Assembly (NCBI GenBank): GCA_910586025.1
Contig: CAJUIO010000011.1
Location: forward strand, 1 to 58,431
Source of the DNA: an uncultured Lachnospiraceae bacterium
GTDB taxonomy: Bacteria > Bacillota > Clostridia > Lachnospirales > Lachnospiraceae
Length of the DNA stretch: 58,431 bases
Reading direction: 5' to 3'
Each line of letters starts with the position of its first letter. Positions within the stretch are counted from its first letter, which is position 1. Below are positions 26,856 to 34,778 of this stretch, one piece after another. Under the pieces are notes generated by a model. It was given only the letters and a program-made list of their open reading frames with translations, did no database searches and was not told the origin of the DNA. Both the position numbers and the translations under genes were made by a program.

Positions 26856-26938
26856 TACAGAGGATACAGCCTTGGAGGAAATTTTCCCTGAGGTTTATCA
26901 TATAAAGAGAGCAGGCAGCTGCAAAAGGAGGAGAGTTT

Positions 26939-27769
26939 ATGAAAAAATTATTGTCACTTATACTTACGGCGGTCCTTGTTTCAGGGATTCTTACCGCCTG
27001 CGGAGGCAAGGACGGTTCGGCGCAGTCTTCGGGAGAGCTTAAGGTAATCACGGTTGCGGCGACAGCGGTGCCCCATGCAGAGATTTTGGAGGCGGCAAAG
27101 CCAATTATGGCGCAGAAGGGATATGATCTTCAGATTACGGTGTTTGACGATTATGTACAGCCCAATAATGTGGTGGAAGAGGGAGATATTGATGCCAACT
27201 ATTTCCAGCACATTCCCTATCTTGACAGCTTCAATGAGGAGAGGGGCACACATCTGGTAAATGCGGGAGGAATTCACTACGAGCCCTTTGGAATCTATGC
27301 GGGAACGGAAAGTGATCTTTCCAATGTGCCGGAGGGCGTTGACGTTGCGGTTCCCAACGACACCACAAATGAAGCCAGGGCGCTTCTTCTTCTGCAGGAC
27401 AACGGCCTGCTTAAGTTAAAGGCAGATGCGGGTATCAATGCGACAACCAATGATATTGAGGAAAACCCTTATAATATCAAATTCGTTGAAATGGAGGCGG
27501 CTCAGGTTCCCAAGGTTCTCTCCGAGGTTGCTTTTGCCGTGATCAATGGAAATTATGCCCTGGATGCCGGACTGAATGCCCAAACTGACGCGCTGGCAAC
27601 GGAGACCTCGGATTCCCTTGCGGCACAAACCTATGTAAACGTAATCGCCGTGAAGGAAGGAAACGAGAACAGCGATGCAATTAAGGCTTTAGTGGAGGTC
27701 CTTAAGTCAGACGAGATCAGAAAATTTATTGAGGATACGTATCAGGGTGCTGTTGTTCCCTTTGAATAA
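26939..27769 (+). CDS. metQ: Methionine-binding lipoprotein MetQ
   Basis: This 276-aa NlpA/MetQ-family lipoprotein has signal peptide MKKLLSLILTAVLVSGILTAC with lipidated Cys21. The family motifs FDDYVQPNNVVEEGDIDANYFQHIPYL and YGxNATTND-type segment (NATTNDIEENPYNI) are present, followed by EAAQVPKVLSEVAFAVINGNYALDAGL. AAAGGAGGAG precedes the ATG, 83 bp after metI. It captures D/L-methionine for the importer. Confidence 0.95.
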   Translation: MKKLLSLILTAVLVSGILTACGGKDGSAQSSGELKVITVAATAVPHAEILEAAKPIMAQKGYDLQITVFDDYVQPNNVVEEGDIDANYFQHIPYLDSFNEERGTHLVNAGGIHYEPFGIYAGTESDLSNVPEGVDVAVPNDTTNEARALLLLQDNGLLKLKADAGINATTNDIEENPYNIKFVEMEAAQVPKVLSEVAFAVINGNYALDAGLNAQTDALATETSDSLAAQTYVNVIAVKEGNENSDAIKALVEVLKSDEIRKFIEDTYQGAVVPFE

Positions 27770-27824
27770 TGTACGATATCAGGATTGCGGGAGCATATGG
27801 TGCGGAGCAATCCGTAGTATCATA

Positions 27825-27848
27825 GAGGGCAAAATACCTTTTGACCTC
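27825..27848. repeat. Short GAGG-CAAAA/TTTTG-CCTC palindromic unit
   Basis: GAGGGCAAAATACC is followed by TTTTGACCTC, so GAGG-CAAAA pairs with TTTTG-CCTC with one internal mismatch. It lies between metQ and its terminator in a non-coding stretch of about 300 bp. Similar small hairpins are interspersed in Lachnospiraceae genomes (recollection, not checked). Confidence 0.3.
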
Positions 27849-27894
27849 AACGCCATGTAATGTCTTTACGATACAAATCGCTGCTGAAAGCGGA

Positions 27895-27926
27895 AAAGAG
27901 TTGGCCGGCCGGCTGACTCTTTTTTT
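27895..27926 (+). terminator. Terminator of the metNIQ operon
   Basis: AAAGAGT and ACTCTTT flank a GC-rich inner stem (GGCC) and the hairpin runs into seven or more T. It lies about 125 bp after the metQ stop. A run of nine G at 27954-27962 follows. Confidence 0.75.
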
Positions 27927-28030
27927 GAATAATGAAGACCCTCTGCTTTCACCGGGGGGGGGACGTTTGATTTTTTAATATTTAGTTTATAAATAATTGA
28001 GAAAAAAATGGTGATTTCCAGAGAGGAATG

Positions 28031-28039
28031 TGCTATAAT
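28031..28039 (+). promoter_or_regulatory. Extended -10 promoter of the coiled-coil gene
   Basis: TGCTATAAT carries a TGn extension and a perfect TATAAT (28034-28039), 33 bp before the ATG. No good -35 is present, as is usual for extended -10 promoters. Confidence 0.55.
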
Positions 28040-28071
28040 AGGACAAAATTGAGAAAGGAGGTAGGTTTGAG

Positions 28072-28701
28072 ATGACGAACAATGAACTTTTGGCGGCAAT
28101 CTCCGATATGCTGGATGTCAAGCTTAGAACAGAGCTTCAGCCAATCAAAGATGGAATTTCGGAACTGAGTGGCAGAGTTGGGGCGTTGGAACGCCGTATG
28201 GACAGCCTGGAGCATCGCATGGACAGTCTGGAAGATCGCATGGATGCTTTGGAAGAGAGCGTAAAGTGTCTGAGACGGGACGTGGATGCATTGAAGCAGG
28301 AAGTGGACGGTCTGAAGCAGGGTATGTCTGAGCTGAGGCAGGAAGTGGACGGTCTGAAGCAAGGTATGACTGAGTTGAGGCAGGACGTGGACGGTCTGAA
28401 ACAGGGTATGTCTGAGCTGAGGCAGGAAGTGGATGGTCAGAGGCAGGATATAGATAGCCAAAGACAGGATATAGATGGTCTGAAGCAGAAGATAGACAGA
28501 GTAGAGCAGCGGACGACCCGCATCGAATTGCTTCTTGAGAATGAAACGAACCGCAATATCCGAATACTTGCTGAAAACTATGTTCCGGCGGCCAAACGCT
28601 ATGAGAAGGCATCCGCACAGATTGATGTGATGCAGGCAGACATTGATATCCTGAAAAAAGTGGTGGCTCATCATTCTGAAATGCTTCAAAGTATGGCATG
28701 A
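28072..28701 (+). CDS. Coiled-coil protein with tandem 14-residue repeats
   Basis: This 209-aa soluble protein has no signal peptide or membrane segment. Residues about 36-145 are almost pure heptad repeat (MDSLEHRMDSLEDRMDALEE, then GLKQGMSELRQEVD units) and predict a long parallel coiled coil. Short ends flank it: MTNNELLAAISDMLD at the start and ILAENYVPAAKRYEKASAQ near the end. A strong AAAGGAGGTAGG site and an extended -10 promoter show it is expressed. I do not recognise a named function. Similar short coiled-coil proteins are common singletons in Clostridia; the repeat section could change length by recombination. Confidence 0.8.
   Translation: MTNNELLAAISDMLDVKLRTELQPIKDGISELSGRVGALERRMDSLEHRMDSLEDRMDALEESVKCLRRDVDALKQEVDGLKQGMSELRQEVDGLKQGMTELRQDVDGLKQGMSELRQEVDGQRQDIDSQRQDIDGLKQKIDRVEQRTTRIELLLENETNRNIRILAENYVPAAKRYEKASAQIDVMQADIDILKKVVAHHSEMLQSMA
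28309..28434 (+). repeat. Three tandem copies of a 42-bp unit inside the coiled-coil gene
   Basis: Units at 28309-28350, 28351-28392 and 28393-28434 differ at only a few bases and each encodes a 14-residue block beginning GLKQGM and ending in VD. The period of two heptads keeps the coiled-coil register whatever the copy number. Confidence 0.9.
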
Positions 28702-28839
28702 TACCTGGTTTCATTTTGGGGAAATCGTTCTGGATTTCCAAGATTACGGGTAGAGTCAGAAAAATCTTTTAAGTCAAATTTTCTTATTAGTTTTATCTTT
28801 TGTTTCCAAATTAGTATGTATAGTAAACGACATAACAAA

Positions 28840-28899
28840 TTGCCGCTTCCGGCTTCTGTCAAAGCCATATTAAGGAAGGCTTTGCAGAGCCGAAGGCAA
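28840..28899. repeat. Long bulged hairpin between convergent genes
   Basis: TTGCC-TTC-GGCT-CTG-CAAAGCC on one arm is matched by the complement on the other, with small bulges regularly spaced on the left arm and an 11-base loop. It lies between the coiled-coil gene and the AraC gene and may serve as a terminator, although there is no long T run. Confidence 0.45.
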
Positions 28900-28954
28900 A
28901 TTCTAATATCGTTAGCTATAAAGGTGCAAATGGTTCTCAAAAGTAAAATGATCA

Positions 28955-29794
28955 TTATTCCTTTCGGTAGCAGGAGGGGGAACGGCCCGTCTGTTTTCTG
29001 AAAATTCTGCTGAAGTACAGTGGGTTTTCGTATCCTACAAGACTGCCGATTTCCTGAATTGTGAAATCAGTATTTTTGAGCAGATCCTTTGCCTTGTTGA
29101 TACGGATGGAGGTGATGTACTGCAGGGGTGTCATGCCCATATAGCGTTTAAAGCAGCGGATGAACCAGCACACGCTCATGTGCTGGTTTTTCGCATACTC
29201 CTCAATACTGATCTCCTGAGAGAACGCTTCGTTAAAATAGTGGATGGTATCTTCCATCTCCTTCTGATTCAGATGACTGACCTGCAGCAATTCCAGAATA
29301 TTTCTGTGGATTTCAACAAAGAGCCTGCGCAGAGAAAGATACAGGCATTCCTGAAAACAGGGACGCTTTAGCTGCAGCTCCTGTACGATCTGGCGGAAAA
29401 ACTCCGCATAACTGCGCTGAATGCCGCAGTCAAGGATATGAGCTGCGGAGAATCCAATTTTGTCCAGTATATCAGAGGCCTCTGTGCCGGAAAAGTGAAT
29501 CCAGCACACCTCAGGGGCGTCCTCGGCATAGTAGTAATAATGCTGGGGCTCTCCGGGGCGGTATAACACCATGCATCCGGCAGCTGCCGCCTCGTCCTTC
29601 CCGTCAAACTGAAAGAAGGCTTTTCCCCTGGAAACATACAGAAGCTGGTAATCTCTGCGTCCCTCCGGTCTTGTGGTGGTCATGGAGGGCTGACGGATCA
29701 GGCGGTAGATTCCGCAGCCGCTGATGGTAAGGGGATTTGCGGAATCCACAATCTCGTGGTCATATTCATACAAATAACCAGTATAGGAATACAT
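28955..29794 (-). CDS. AraC-family regulator divergent from beta-galactosidase
   Basis: This 279-aa protein has an N-terminal AraC-type cupin (DYQLLYVSRGKAFFQFDG, then LYRPGEPQHYYYY) and a C-terminal double helix-turn-helix (ISIEEYAKNQHMSVCWFIRCFKRYMG and FTIQEIGSLVGYENPLYFSRIFRK). GAAAGGAG precedes the ATG. It is divergent from the GH2 beta-galactosidase and probably activates it when galactosides are present. The DNA between the two genes holds a long palindromic element (29942-30171). Confidence 0.9.
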   Translation of the reverse strand: MYSYTGYLYEYDHEIVDSANPLTISGCGIYRLIRQPSMTTTRPEGRRDYQLLYVSRGKAFFQFDGKDEAAAAGCMVLYRPGEPQHYYYYAEDAPEVCWIHFSGTEASDILDKIGFSAAHILDCGIQRSYAEFFRQIVQELQLKRPCFQECLYLSLRRLFVEIHRNILELLQVSHLNQKEMEDTIHYFNEAFSQEISIEEYAKNQHMSVCWFIRCFKRYMGMTPLQYITSIRINKAKDLLKNTDFTIQEIGSLVGYENPLYFSRIFRKQTGRSPSCYRKE

Positions 29795-29941
29795 GGTGCA
29801 GGCTCCTTTCTACTTTGTCTGATTGTATCATTTTGTGCATGTTTTGTCTAATAGAAGCTATGGCAATTTGGGGGAGAACTTTTTATAATGGGGTTAACGG
29901 TGGATGCCGGGGCAATGGGGCCTGGCATCATATAAATAGAT

Positions 29942-30171
29942 TTCGGGCATCAAAAGCCCTGGCTGCGCAGTGCGCCTGGCAATTAGCGTAAAAAGTTGTG
30001 CGCCTTCCATTGTGCGGAGCATTCCGCTGAGCCTGCAAAAACGTAAATCGTGTTCAGCAGAGGCTTCCACGATTTATGAGTCTCACCTTCATCGCACAAA
30101 AGTCAGTTGCACGAACATTTTTTGCGCAAACTGCCAGGCGCACTGCGCAGCCAGGGCTTTTGATGCCCGAA
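29942..30171. repeat. 230-bp palindromic element with perfect 40-bp terminal inverted repeats
   Basis: Arms 29942-29981 and 30132-30171 are exact complements over 40 bp. Further pairing continues inward (GCG/CGC, AAAAA/TTTTT, GTTGTGC/GCACGAAC, TTGTGCG/CGCACAA) to an inner hairpin (AAATCGTG/CACGATTT), so the whole unit can fold into one long imperfect stem. No transposase or clear target-site duplication was seen. It lies 35 bp before the beta-galactosidase start, between that gene and its AraC regulator, so transcripts from an upstream promoter (TATAAT-like bases near 29890) would pass through it. It looks like a non-autonomous MITE or a large structured leader. Confidence 0.7.
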
Positions 30172-30206
30172 GCCTAATCATACAAAAAACGGTAAGGAGG
30201 AAGAAG

Positions 30207-33200
30207 ATGATTATTCCGAAATATTATGAAGACTTGGAGACGCTGCATGTAAATACCATGCCCAACAGGGCGTATTACATTCCGGCATCTGGCAGAATGG
30301 AGAATCCGGTCAGGGACAGAGAAGCGTCGGATCGTTTTGTGCTGCTTTCCGGAGAGTGGAAATTCCGGTACTTTGACAGTATTTATGATGTCAGAGAGGA
30401 ATTTTTCAGGGAGAACTACGACTGTTCGGAGTTCGAGAGCGTGAAGGTTCCGGGAGTGTGGCAGAATTATGGACATGACCGCCATCAGTACACAAACGTT
30501 CGCTATCCTTTTCCCATGGATCCGCCCTATGTTCCCCATGAAAATCCATGCGGGGAGTATGTTTGCGCGTTTGACTATCACAGGGACGAGAAGGCACCCA
30601 GGGTATACCTGAATTTTGAGGGGGTGGATTCCTGCTTCTATGTGTGGCTTAACGGCTGCTTTGTGGGCTACAGCCAGGTGTCCCATTCCACCAGCGAGTT
30701 TGAGATCACGGATAAGCTGAGGGAGGGGGAAAACAGACTGTGTGTTCTGGTGCTGAAATGGTGCGACGGAAGTTATCTGGAGGATCAGGACAAATTCAGG
30801 ATGAGCGGAATTTTCCGGGATGTGTATCTGCTGAAAAGGCCTGAGGAGGGAATCTTTGATTATTTTGTGAAGGCAAAGCCTGCGCAGGACTATCGGGACG
30901 GAAGAGTGGAGATTACGGTCTGGTATCAGGGAAAGCCGGTTTCCACCAGGGCATCACTGTTTGACCCGCAGGGAAAGCTTGCGGCAGAAGGCGGGGCGGA
31001 TTTTCTGGATGGAAAGGGACAGATAACCCTGGAGGTGAAGGATGCGTATCTCTGGAATGCGGAGGAGCCCTGGCTGTATACGCTGACGCTGGAGACGGAG
31101 GACGAAGTGATTACGGACCTGGTGGGAATCCGGGAGATCCATGCCGAGGACGGTGTTCTCTATATTAATGGGGTGAAAGTGAAATTCCACGGAACAAACC
31201 GCCATGACAGCGATCCTTTCACGGGCTTTGTGATCAGCCCGGAGCAGCTTATGGTGGATCTTACCCTGATGAAGCAGCATAATATCAATGCCATCCGTAC
31301 CAGTCATTATCCAAACGCACCCTGGGCATATCAGCTCTACGACCGTCTTGGTTTTTATGTGATTGACGAGGCGGACAATGAGAGCCATGGTGCCGAATCT
31401 GTCTATTCCACGGAGACGGACTGGGCATCGAGAAGCAGGAGATGGGGAGTTGCGATTGCGGACAACCCGGATTTTACAAAAGCCACGGTGGACAGAACCA
31501 GGCGCTGTGTGGAGAGGGATAAGAACCGGCCCTGCGTGGTTATGTGGTCCATGGGAAATGAGTGTGCTTACGGCTGTACCTTCGAGGCGGCTCTAAAGTG
31601 GACAAAGGAGTTCGACCCTGACCGTCTCACCCACTATGAGAGTGCGAGATATGTGCCCGGAGACCGGGAGTATGATTACAGCGCCCTGGATACCTACAGC
31701 TGCATGTATCCGTCACTTGAAAGTCTGCACGAGTATTTTGAGAAGGACGGTGCAAAGCCTTATGTGATGTGTGAATACTGTCACGCCATGGGAAACGGCC
31801 CCGGGGATCTGGAGGATTATTTTCAGGCGGTGCAGCAGTATGACGGTGCCTGCGGCGGCTTTATCTGGGAGTGGTGTGACCATGCCATTTATATGGGAAC
31901 AAACGCCGTGGGAAAGAAAATGTACGGATATGGCGGAGACCACGGGGAATTTCCTCATGACGACAACTTCTGCATGGACGGACTGGTATATCCTGACCGC
32001 AGAGTACATACCGGACTCAAGGAATTCAAGAATGTCCACAGACCGGCGAGGATCGTATCCCTGGATCAGGAAAAGAAGGAAATTGTGCTGCACAATTACA
32101 TGGATTTCGTAAATCTGAAGGATTATGTTACCGTGCGTTATGAAGTGATCTGTGACGGTCTTATAAAGGAGACGGGCGTGGTTGACAGTCAGGAGCTTTT
32201 GGATATTCCGGCGCATCAGGAGAGGGCGGTTCCGGTCTCCTTCACTGTTCCGGAGAGCGGGAAATGTTTCCTGAAGGTCACCTATATTCAGAAGACGGCC
32301 GGCCAGATTCTTCCCGCAGGATTTGAGCTTGGATTTGAGGAGGCTGAGCTGAAGAATGCCGATGGCAGGAATCAGAGGGTGAAGGAGCTGCTTGTGGACG
32401 GCAATGTTCATTCAGGCATTGAGATTTGCGAGGATGATCGCAGGATCACGCTTTCCGCAGAGGAGTTTTGTTATACCTATGACAAGCTGAGCGGCGTGTT
32501 TTCAGAGATGGTTCACCAAAACCAGTCCCTTCTGGAACGTCCCATGGAGTACAATATCTGGAGGGCACCCACGGATAATGACCGGAATATTAAGAGAGAA
32601 TGGACGGAAGCCGGATATGACCGGACAGTTGCAAGAGCCTATGAGACCAGGGTGTGGGAGGATGACGGCAGAGTGAAAATCGAAACAGTGCTGTCTTTGT
32701 CCGCCGTCTACCTGCAGAGGATTTTGGATATCAGGGCCTGCTGGACCATTTGGCCTGACGGAAGGCTGGATGTGGAGCTGCATGCACGGAAAAATCCTGT
32801 ATTTCCTTTCCTGCCAAGATTCGGCCTGCGTCTGTTCCTGCCAGGATCCATGACGAAGGTGACTTACTGTGGTCTCGGACCGGTCGAGAGCTATATTGAC
32901 AAGAGACGCTCTTCCTGGCACGGGCTTTTTGAGACTGATGTGAAAGCCATGCACGAGGATTATTTAAGGCCCCAGGAAAACGGAAGCCATCATGACTGCG
33001 ATTATGTGACCGTGAGAGGGGAGAGGGCGGCCCTCACCGCAGCGGGAGAAGAAACCTTCGCCTTTAACGCCTCTGTCTATACTCAGGAGGAGCTTACGGA
33101 AAAAATGCATAACTATGAGCTGGAAGCGTCTCCTTATACGGTTCTGTGCCTGGATTACCGTCACAGCGGCATCGGTTCCGCAAGCTGCGGGCCCATGCTC

Positions 33201-33269
33201 CGGGAGGAGTATCGTCTGGATGGGGAGGAAATGAATTTCTCGGTGAGACTCATCCCCGAGCGTGTATAG
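30207..33269 (+). CDS. lacZ: GH2 beta-galactosidase, LacZ type
   Basis: I place the start at 30207 (MIIPKYYEDLETLHVNTMPN) because AAGGAGGAAGAAG precedes it; a longer frame to 29970 would run through the palindromic element. The product is 1020 aa, the usual LacZ length. It has the N-terminal sugar-binding domain (WKFRYFDS, VPGVWQNYGHDRHQYTN), the TIM barrel with acid/base Glu452 in MGNECAYG and nucleophile Glu523 in MCEYCHAMGN, and the C-terminal beta-galactosidase small-chain domain (APTDNDRN; GLGPVESYIDKR). It is cytoplasmic and splits lactose or other beta-galactosides. No lactose transporter is adjacent. Confidence 0.95.
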   Translation: MIIPKYYEDLETLHVNTMPNRAYYIPASGRMENPVRDREASDRFVLLSGEWKFRYFDSIYDVREEFFRENYDCSEFESVKVPGVWQNYGHDRHQYTNVRYPFPMDPPYVPHENPCGEYVCAFDYHRDEKAPRVYLNFEGVDSCFYVWLNGCFVGYSQVSHSTSEFEITDKLREGENRLCVLVLKWCDGSYLEDQDKFRMSGIFRDVYLLKRPEEGIFDYFVKAKPAQDYRDGRVEITVWYQGKPVSTRASLFDPQGKLAAEGGADFLDGKGQITLEVKDAYLWNAEEPWLYTLTLETEDEVITDLVGIREIHAEDGVLYINGVKVKFHGTNRHDSDPFTGFVISPEQLMVDLTLMKQHNINAIRTSHYPNAPWAYQLYDRLGFYVIDEADNESHGAESVYSTETDWASRSRRWGVAIADNPDFTKATVDRTRRCVERDKNRPCVVMWSMGNECAYGCTFEAALKWTKEFDPDRLTHYESARYVPGDREYDYSALDTYSCMYPSLESLHEYFEKDGAKPYVMCEYCHAMGNGPGDLEDYFQAVQQYDGACGGFIWEWCDHAIYMGTNAVGKKMYGYGGDHGEFPHDDNFCMDGLVYPDRRVHTGLKEFKNVHRPARIVSLDQEKKEIVLHNYMDFVNLKDYVTVRYEVICDGLIKETGVVDSQELLDIPAHQERAVPVSFTVPESGKCFLKVTYIQKTAGQILPAGFELGFEEAELKNADGRNQRVKELLVDGNVHSGIEICEDDRRITLSAEEFCYTYDKLSGVFSEMVHQNQSLLERPMEYNIWRAPTDNDRNIKREWTEAGYDRTVARAYETRVWEDDGRVKIETVLSLSAVYLQRILDIRACWTIWPDGRLDVELHARKNPVFPFLPRFGLRLFLPGSMTKVTYCGLGPVESYIDKRRSSWHGLFETDVKAMHEDYLRPQENGSHHDCDYVTVRGERAALTAAGEETFAFNASVYTQEELTEKMHNYELEASPYTVLCLDYRHSGIGSASCGPMLREEYRLDGEEMNFSVRLIPERV

Positions 33270-33377
33270 GAAAAGAATGGATCGAGCGGGAGGCTGACCG
33301 TTAATTGACCGGCCGGCCTCTCGCACCGCCGTACATACCGTTCGGCATGGGCTTCCTTAGCCTTCGAAGACTGTCAG

Positions 33378-33424
33378 ATAATAGCCAGGCATGGATGTAT
33401 ATCCCGGTTTGGCTATTATTTTTG
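33378..33424 (+). terminator. Terminator of the beta-galactosidase gene
   Basis: ATAATAGCCA (33378-33387) pairs perfectly with TGGCTATTAT (33410-33419), followed by TTTTT. A second, GC-rich hairpin lies just upstream, with GCGGGAGGC and GCCTCTCGC pairing around 33287-33325. Confidence 0.75.
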
Positions 33425-33425
33425 T

Positions 33426-33520
33426 CTGTGACGGTTACTGTTCACTCACGGCCGTCAGTCTGCTTCGCAAGTGTTCGCAAAGCGGACTGACGGCCGTGAG
33501 TGAACAGTAACCTGTGACGG
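33426..33520. mobile_element. Hairpin MITE-like element flanked by a 9-bp direct repeat
   Basis: Arms 33433-33465 and 33480-33512 are complementary over 33 bp with one G-U pair and a short loop. The direct repeat CTGTGACGG occurs at 33426-33434 and 33512-33520, immediately around the hairpin (ends TTACTG and CAGTAAC), as expected for a target-site duplication. There is no coding capacity. The unit sits between the lacZ terminator and the LacI-gene promoter. Confidence 0.65.
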
Positions 33521-33550
33521 CAGAATCCCTGCAAAGCGCAGATTCTATTG

Positions 33551-33598
33551 TTGACAAGGCTTCCTGCTGGTGATATCATATAGTTAACACGTGTTAAC
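33551..33598 (+). promoter_or_regulatory. LacI-gene promoter with a perfect 16-bp palindromic operator
   Basis: TTGACA (33551-33556) and TATCAT (33574-33579) are 17 bp apart. GTTAACACGTGTTAAC (33583-33598) is a perfect palindrome with the central CG of LacI-family operators and lies at the expected transcription start. The regulator encoded 20 bp downstream probably represses itself here. Confidence 0.85.
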
Positions 33599-33618
33599 CA
33601 CATGCGGACGGTGACAAT

Positions 33619-34695
33619 ATGGAAAAAATATCGCGGATGACATTAGAAGAAATAGCTAAACAAATCGGCATTTCCAGAACCACGATATACAAGGTGATGG
33701 GCGGCAAGGGCAATGTCAGTGAAGAAACCCGCCGGATTGTGGAGGATGCCCTTGAAAAGTATCAATATGTGCAGAACAGAAATGCCAGAAACCTTGCCAT
33801 GAACAGGCACTATACCATTGCTTACGTGGGCTTTAAATCCAAAAGCGCCAATTATTTCTCGGGGGAAGTTGGTAAAGGGCTGAAGCGGGCGGCGAAGGAA
33901 TTCGGAGATGACGGGCTGACCATGCTGATCTCTGAATTTGACGTGGAGAATCCGAAGGAGCAGCGCCAGATGGTGGAAAAAATGCTGGAGCAGGGAGTGC
34001 GAAGCTTTATTCTTGCGTATTCCCATCGTGAAATCCTTTGTGAGATTTTAGAAATGCTTGAAAGGAAAAAATGCCGGGTCGTGCTTCTGAGCCGGGATTA
34101 TGGCGGGAGCGAGAATGCCTGCTATGTGGGAGTGGATTATTTCCAGAGCGGGAGACTTGCGGCAGAGCTGATGGGAAAATTCCTGGGCGATGGGGGCAGC
34201 GTGTTTATTCCCGTGACACAGGAATTCAGGACCAATCAGGATATTCTGTCAAGGCTGCAGGGCTTTCAGGAGAAGATCAGAGAGTATCCGAAGGTTACTC
34301 TTCTTCCCGTGGTTTATGATCTTATGGAGGAGAGAGAGATCCGGGAGCGGGTGGCGGTATGCATCGGCGGCGGGATACAGGAGCATGAAGGCGGCCGGGA
34401 GCAGGTGAGAGGTATTTTTGACTTGACCTACCGGCTGGATGTGATTGCGGATGTTTTACGGAATCAGGGAAGAAAGGATATCCGCCTGATCGGCTTTGAC
34501 CTGTTTGAGGAGATCAGGGAGTATCTGGAGGATTCCACTATTGATGCCGTGATCTATCAGGATTTGAGCTGGCAGGCCTATTTTGCGGTGAAGATTCTGT
34601 TTGAGGAGATGTGTTACGGGAGACAGAGATCTGAGAGAAAGCGTTATTCCAAGCTGGAAGTGATTATGAGGGAAAATCTTCATTATTTTGTGTGA
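33619..34695 (+). CDS. LacI-family regulator next to the pentose genes
   Basis: This 358-aa protein has an N-terminal LacI helix-turn-helix (MTLEEIAKQIGISRTTIYKVMGGKGNVSEETR) and a periplasmic-binding-protein-like effector domain (from about 65, HYTIAYVGFKS). The effector is unknown; genomic position before xylulokinase suggests a pentose or its phosphate. The ribosome-binding site is weak (GGACGG), which fits low expression. A perfect palindrome overlaps its own promoter. Confidence 0.9.
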   Translation: MEKISRMTLEEIAKQIGISRTTIYKVMGGKGNVSEETRRIVEDALEKYQYVQNRNARNLAMNRHYTIAYVGFKSKSANYFSGEVGKGLKRAAKEFGDDGLTMLISEFDVENPKEQRQMVEKMLEQGVRSFILAYSHREILCEILEMLERKKCRVVLLSRDYGGSENACYVGVDYFQSGRLAAELMGKFLGDGGSVFIPVTQEFRTNQDILSRLQGFQEKIREYPKVTLLPVVYDLMEEREIRERVAVCIGGGIQEHEGGREQVRGIFDLTYRLDVIADVLRNQGRKDIRLIGFDLFEEIREYLEDSTIDAVIYQDLSWQAYFAVKILFEEMCYGRQRSERKRYSKLEVIMRENLHYFV

Positions 34696-34705
34696 CAGGG
34701 AGATG

Positions 34706-34745
34706 TTCGGATGGCGGCTCGTTAACGAAGCCGTGGCTGTCCGAA
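34706..34745 (+). promoter_or_regulatory. Nested hairpin with CGTTAACG core before xylulokinase
   Basis: TTCGGA/TCCGAA (34706-34711 and 34740-34745) encloses CGGCT/AGCCG around the palindrome CGTTAACG (34720-34727). The core shares GTTAAC with the LacI operator upstream, so the site may be an operator, or the hairpin may limit readthrough from the regulator gene. Confidence 0.4.
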
Positions 34746-34778
34746 TGACAATATATTTTATTTATAAGGAGGGTTATC

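Noticed and set aside
27954..27962. Nine-G run as a phase-variation switch
   Set aside because: It lies about 70 bp upstream of the -10 element, outside any gene or promoter spacer; a sequencing artefact is also possible.
28309..28434. CRISPR-like array
   Set aside because: Repeats are adjacent without spacers and lie in frame inside a coiled-coil gene.
29970..30206. 79-residue N-terminal extension of the beta-galactosidase
   Set aside because: It is read from the palindromic element, has no LacZ similarity, and the ATG at 30207 has a strong AAGGAGG site and gives the usual length.
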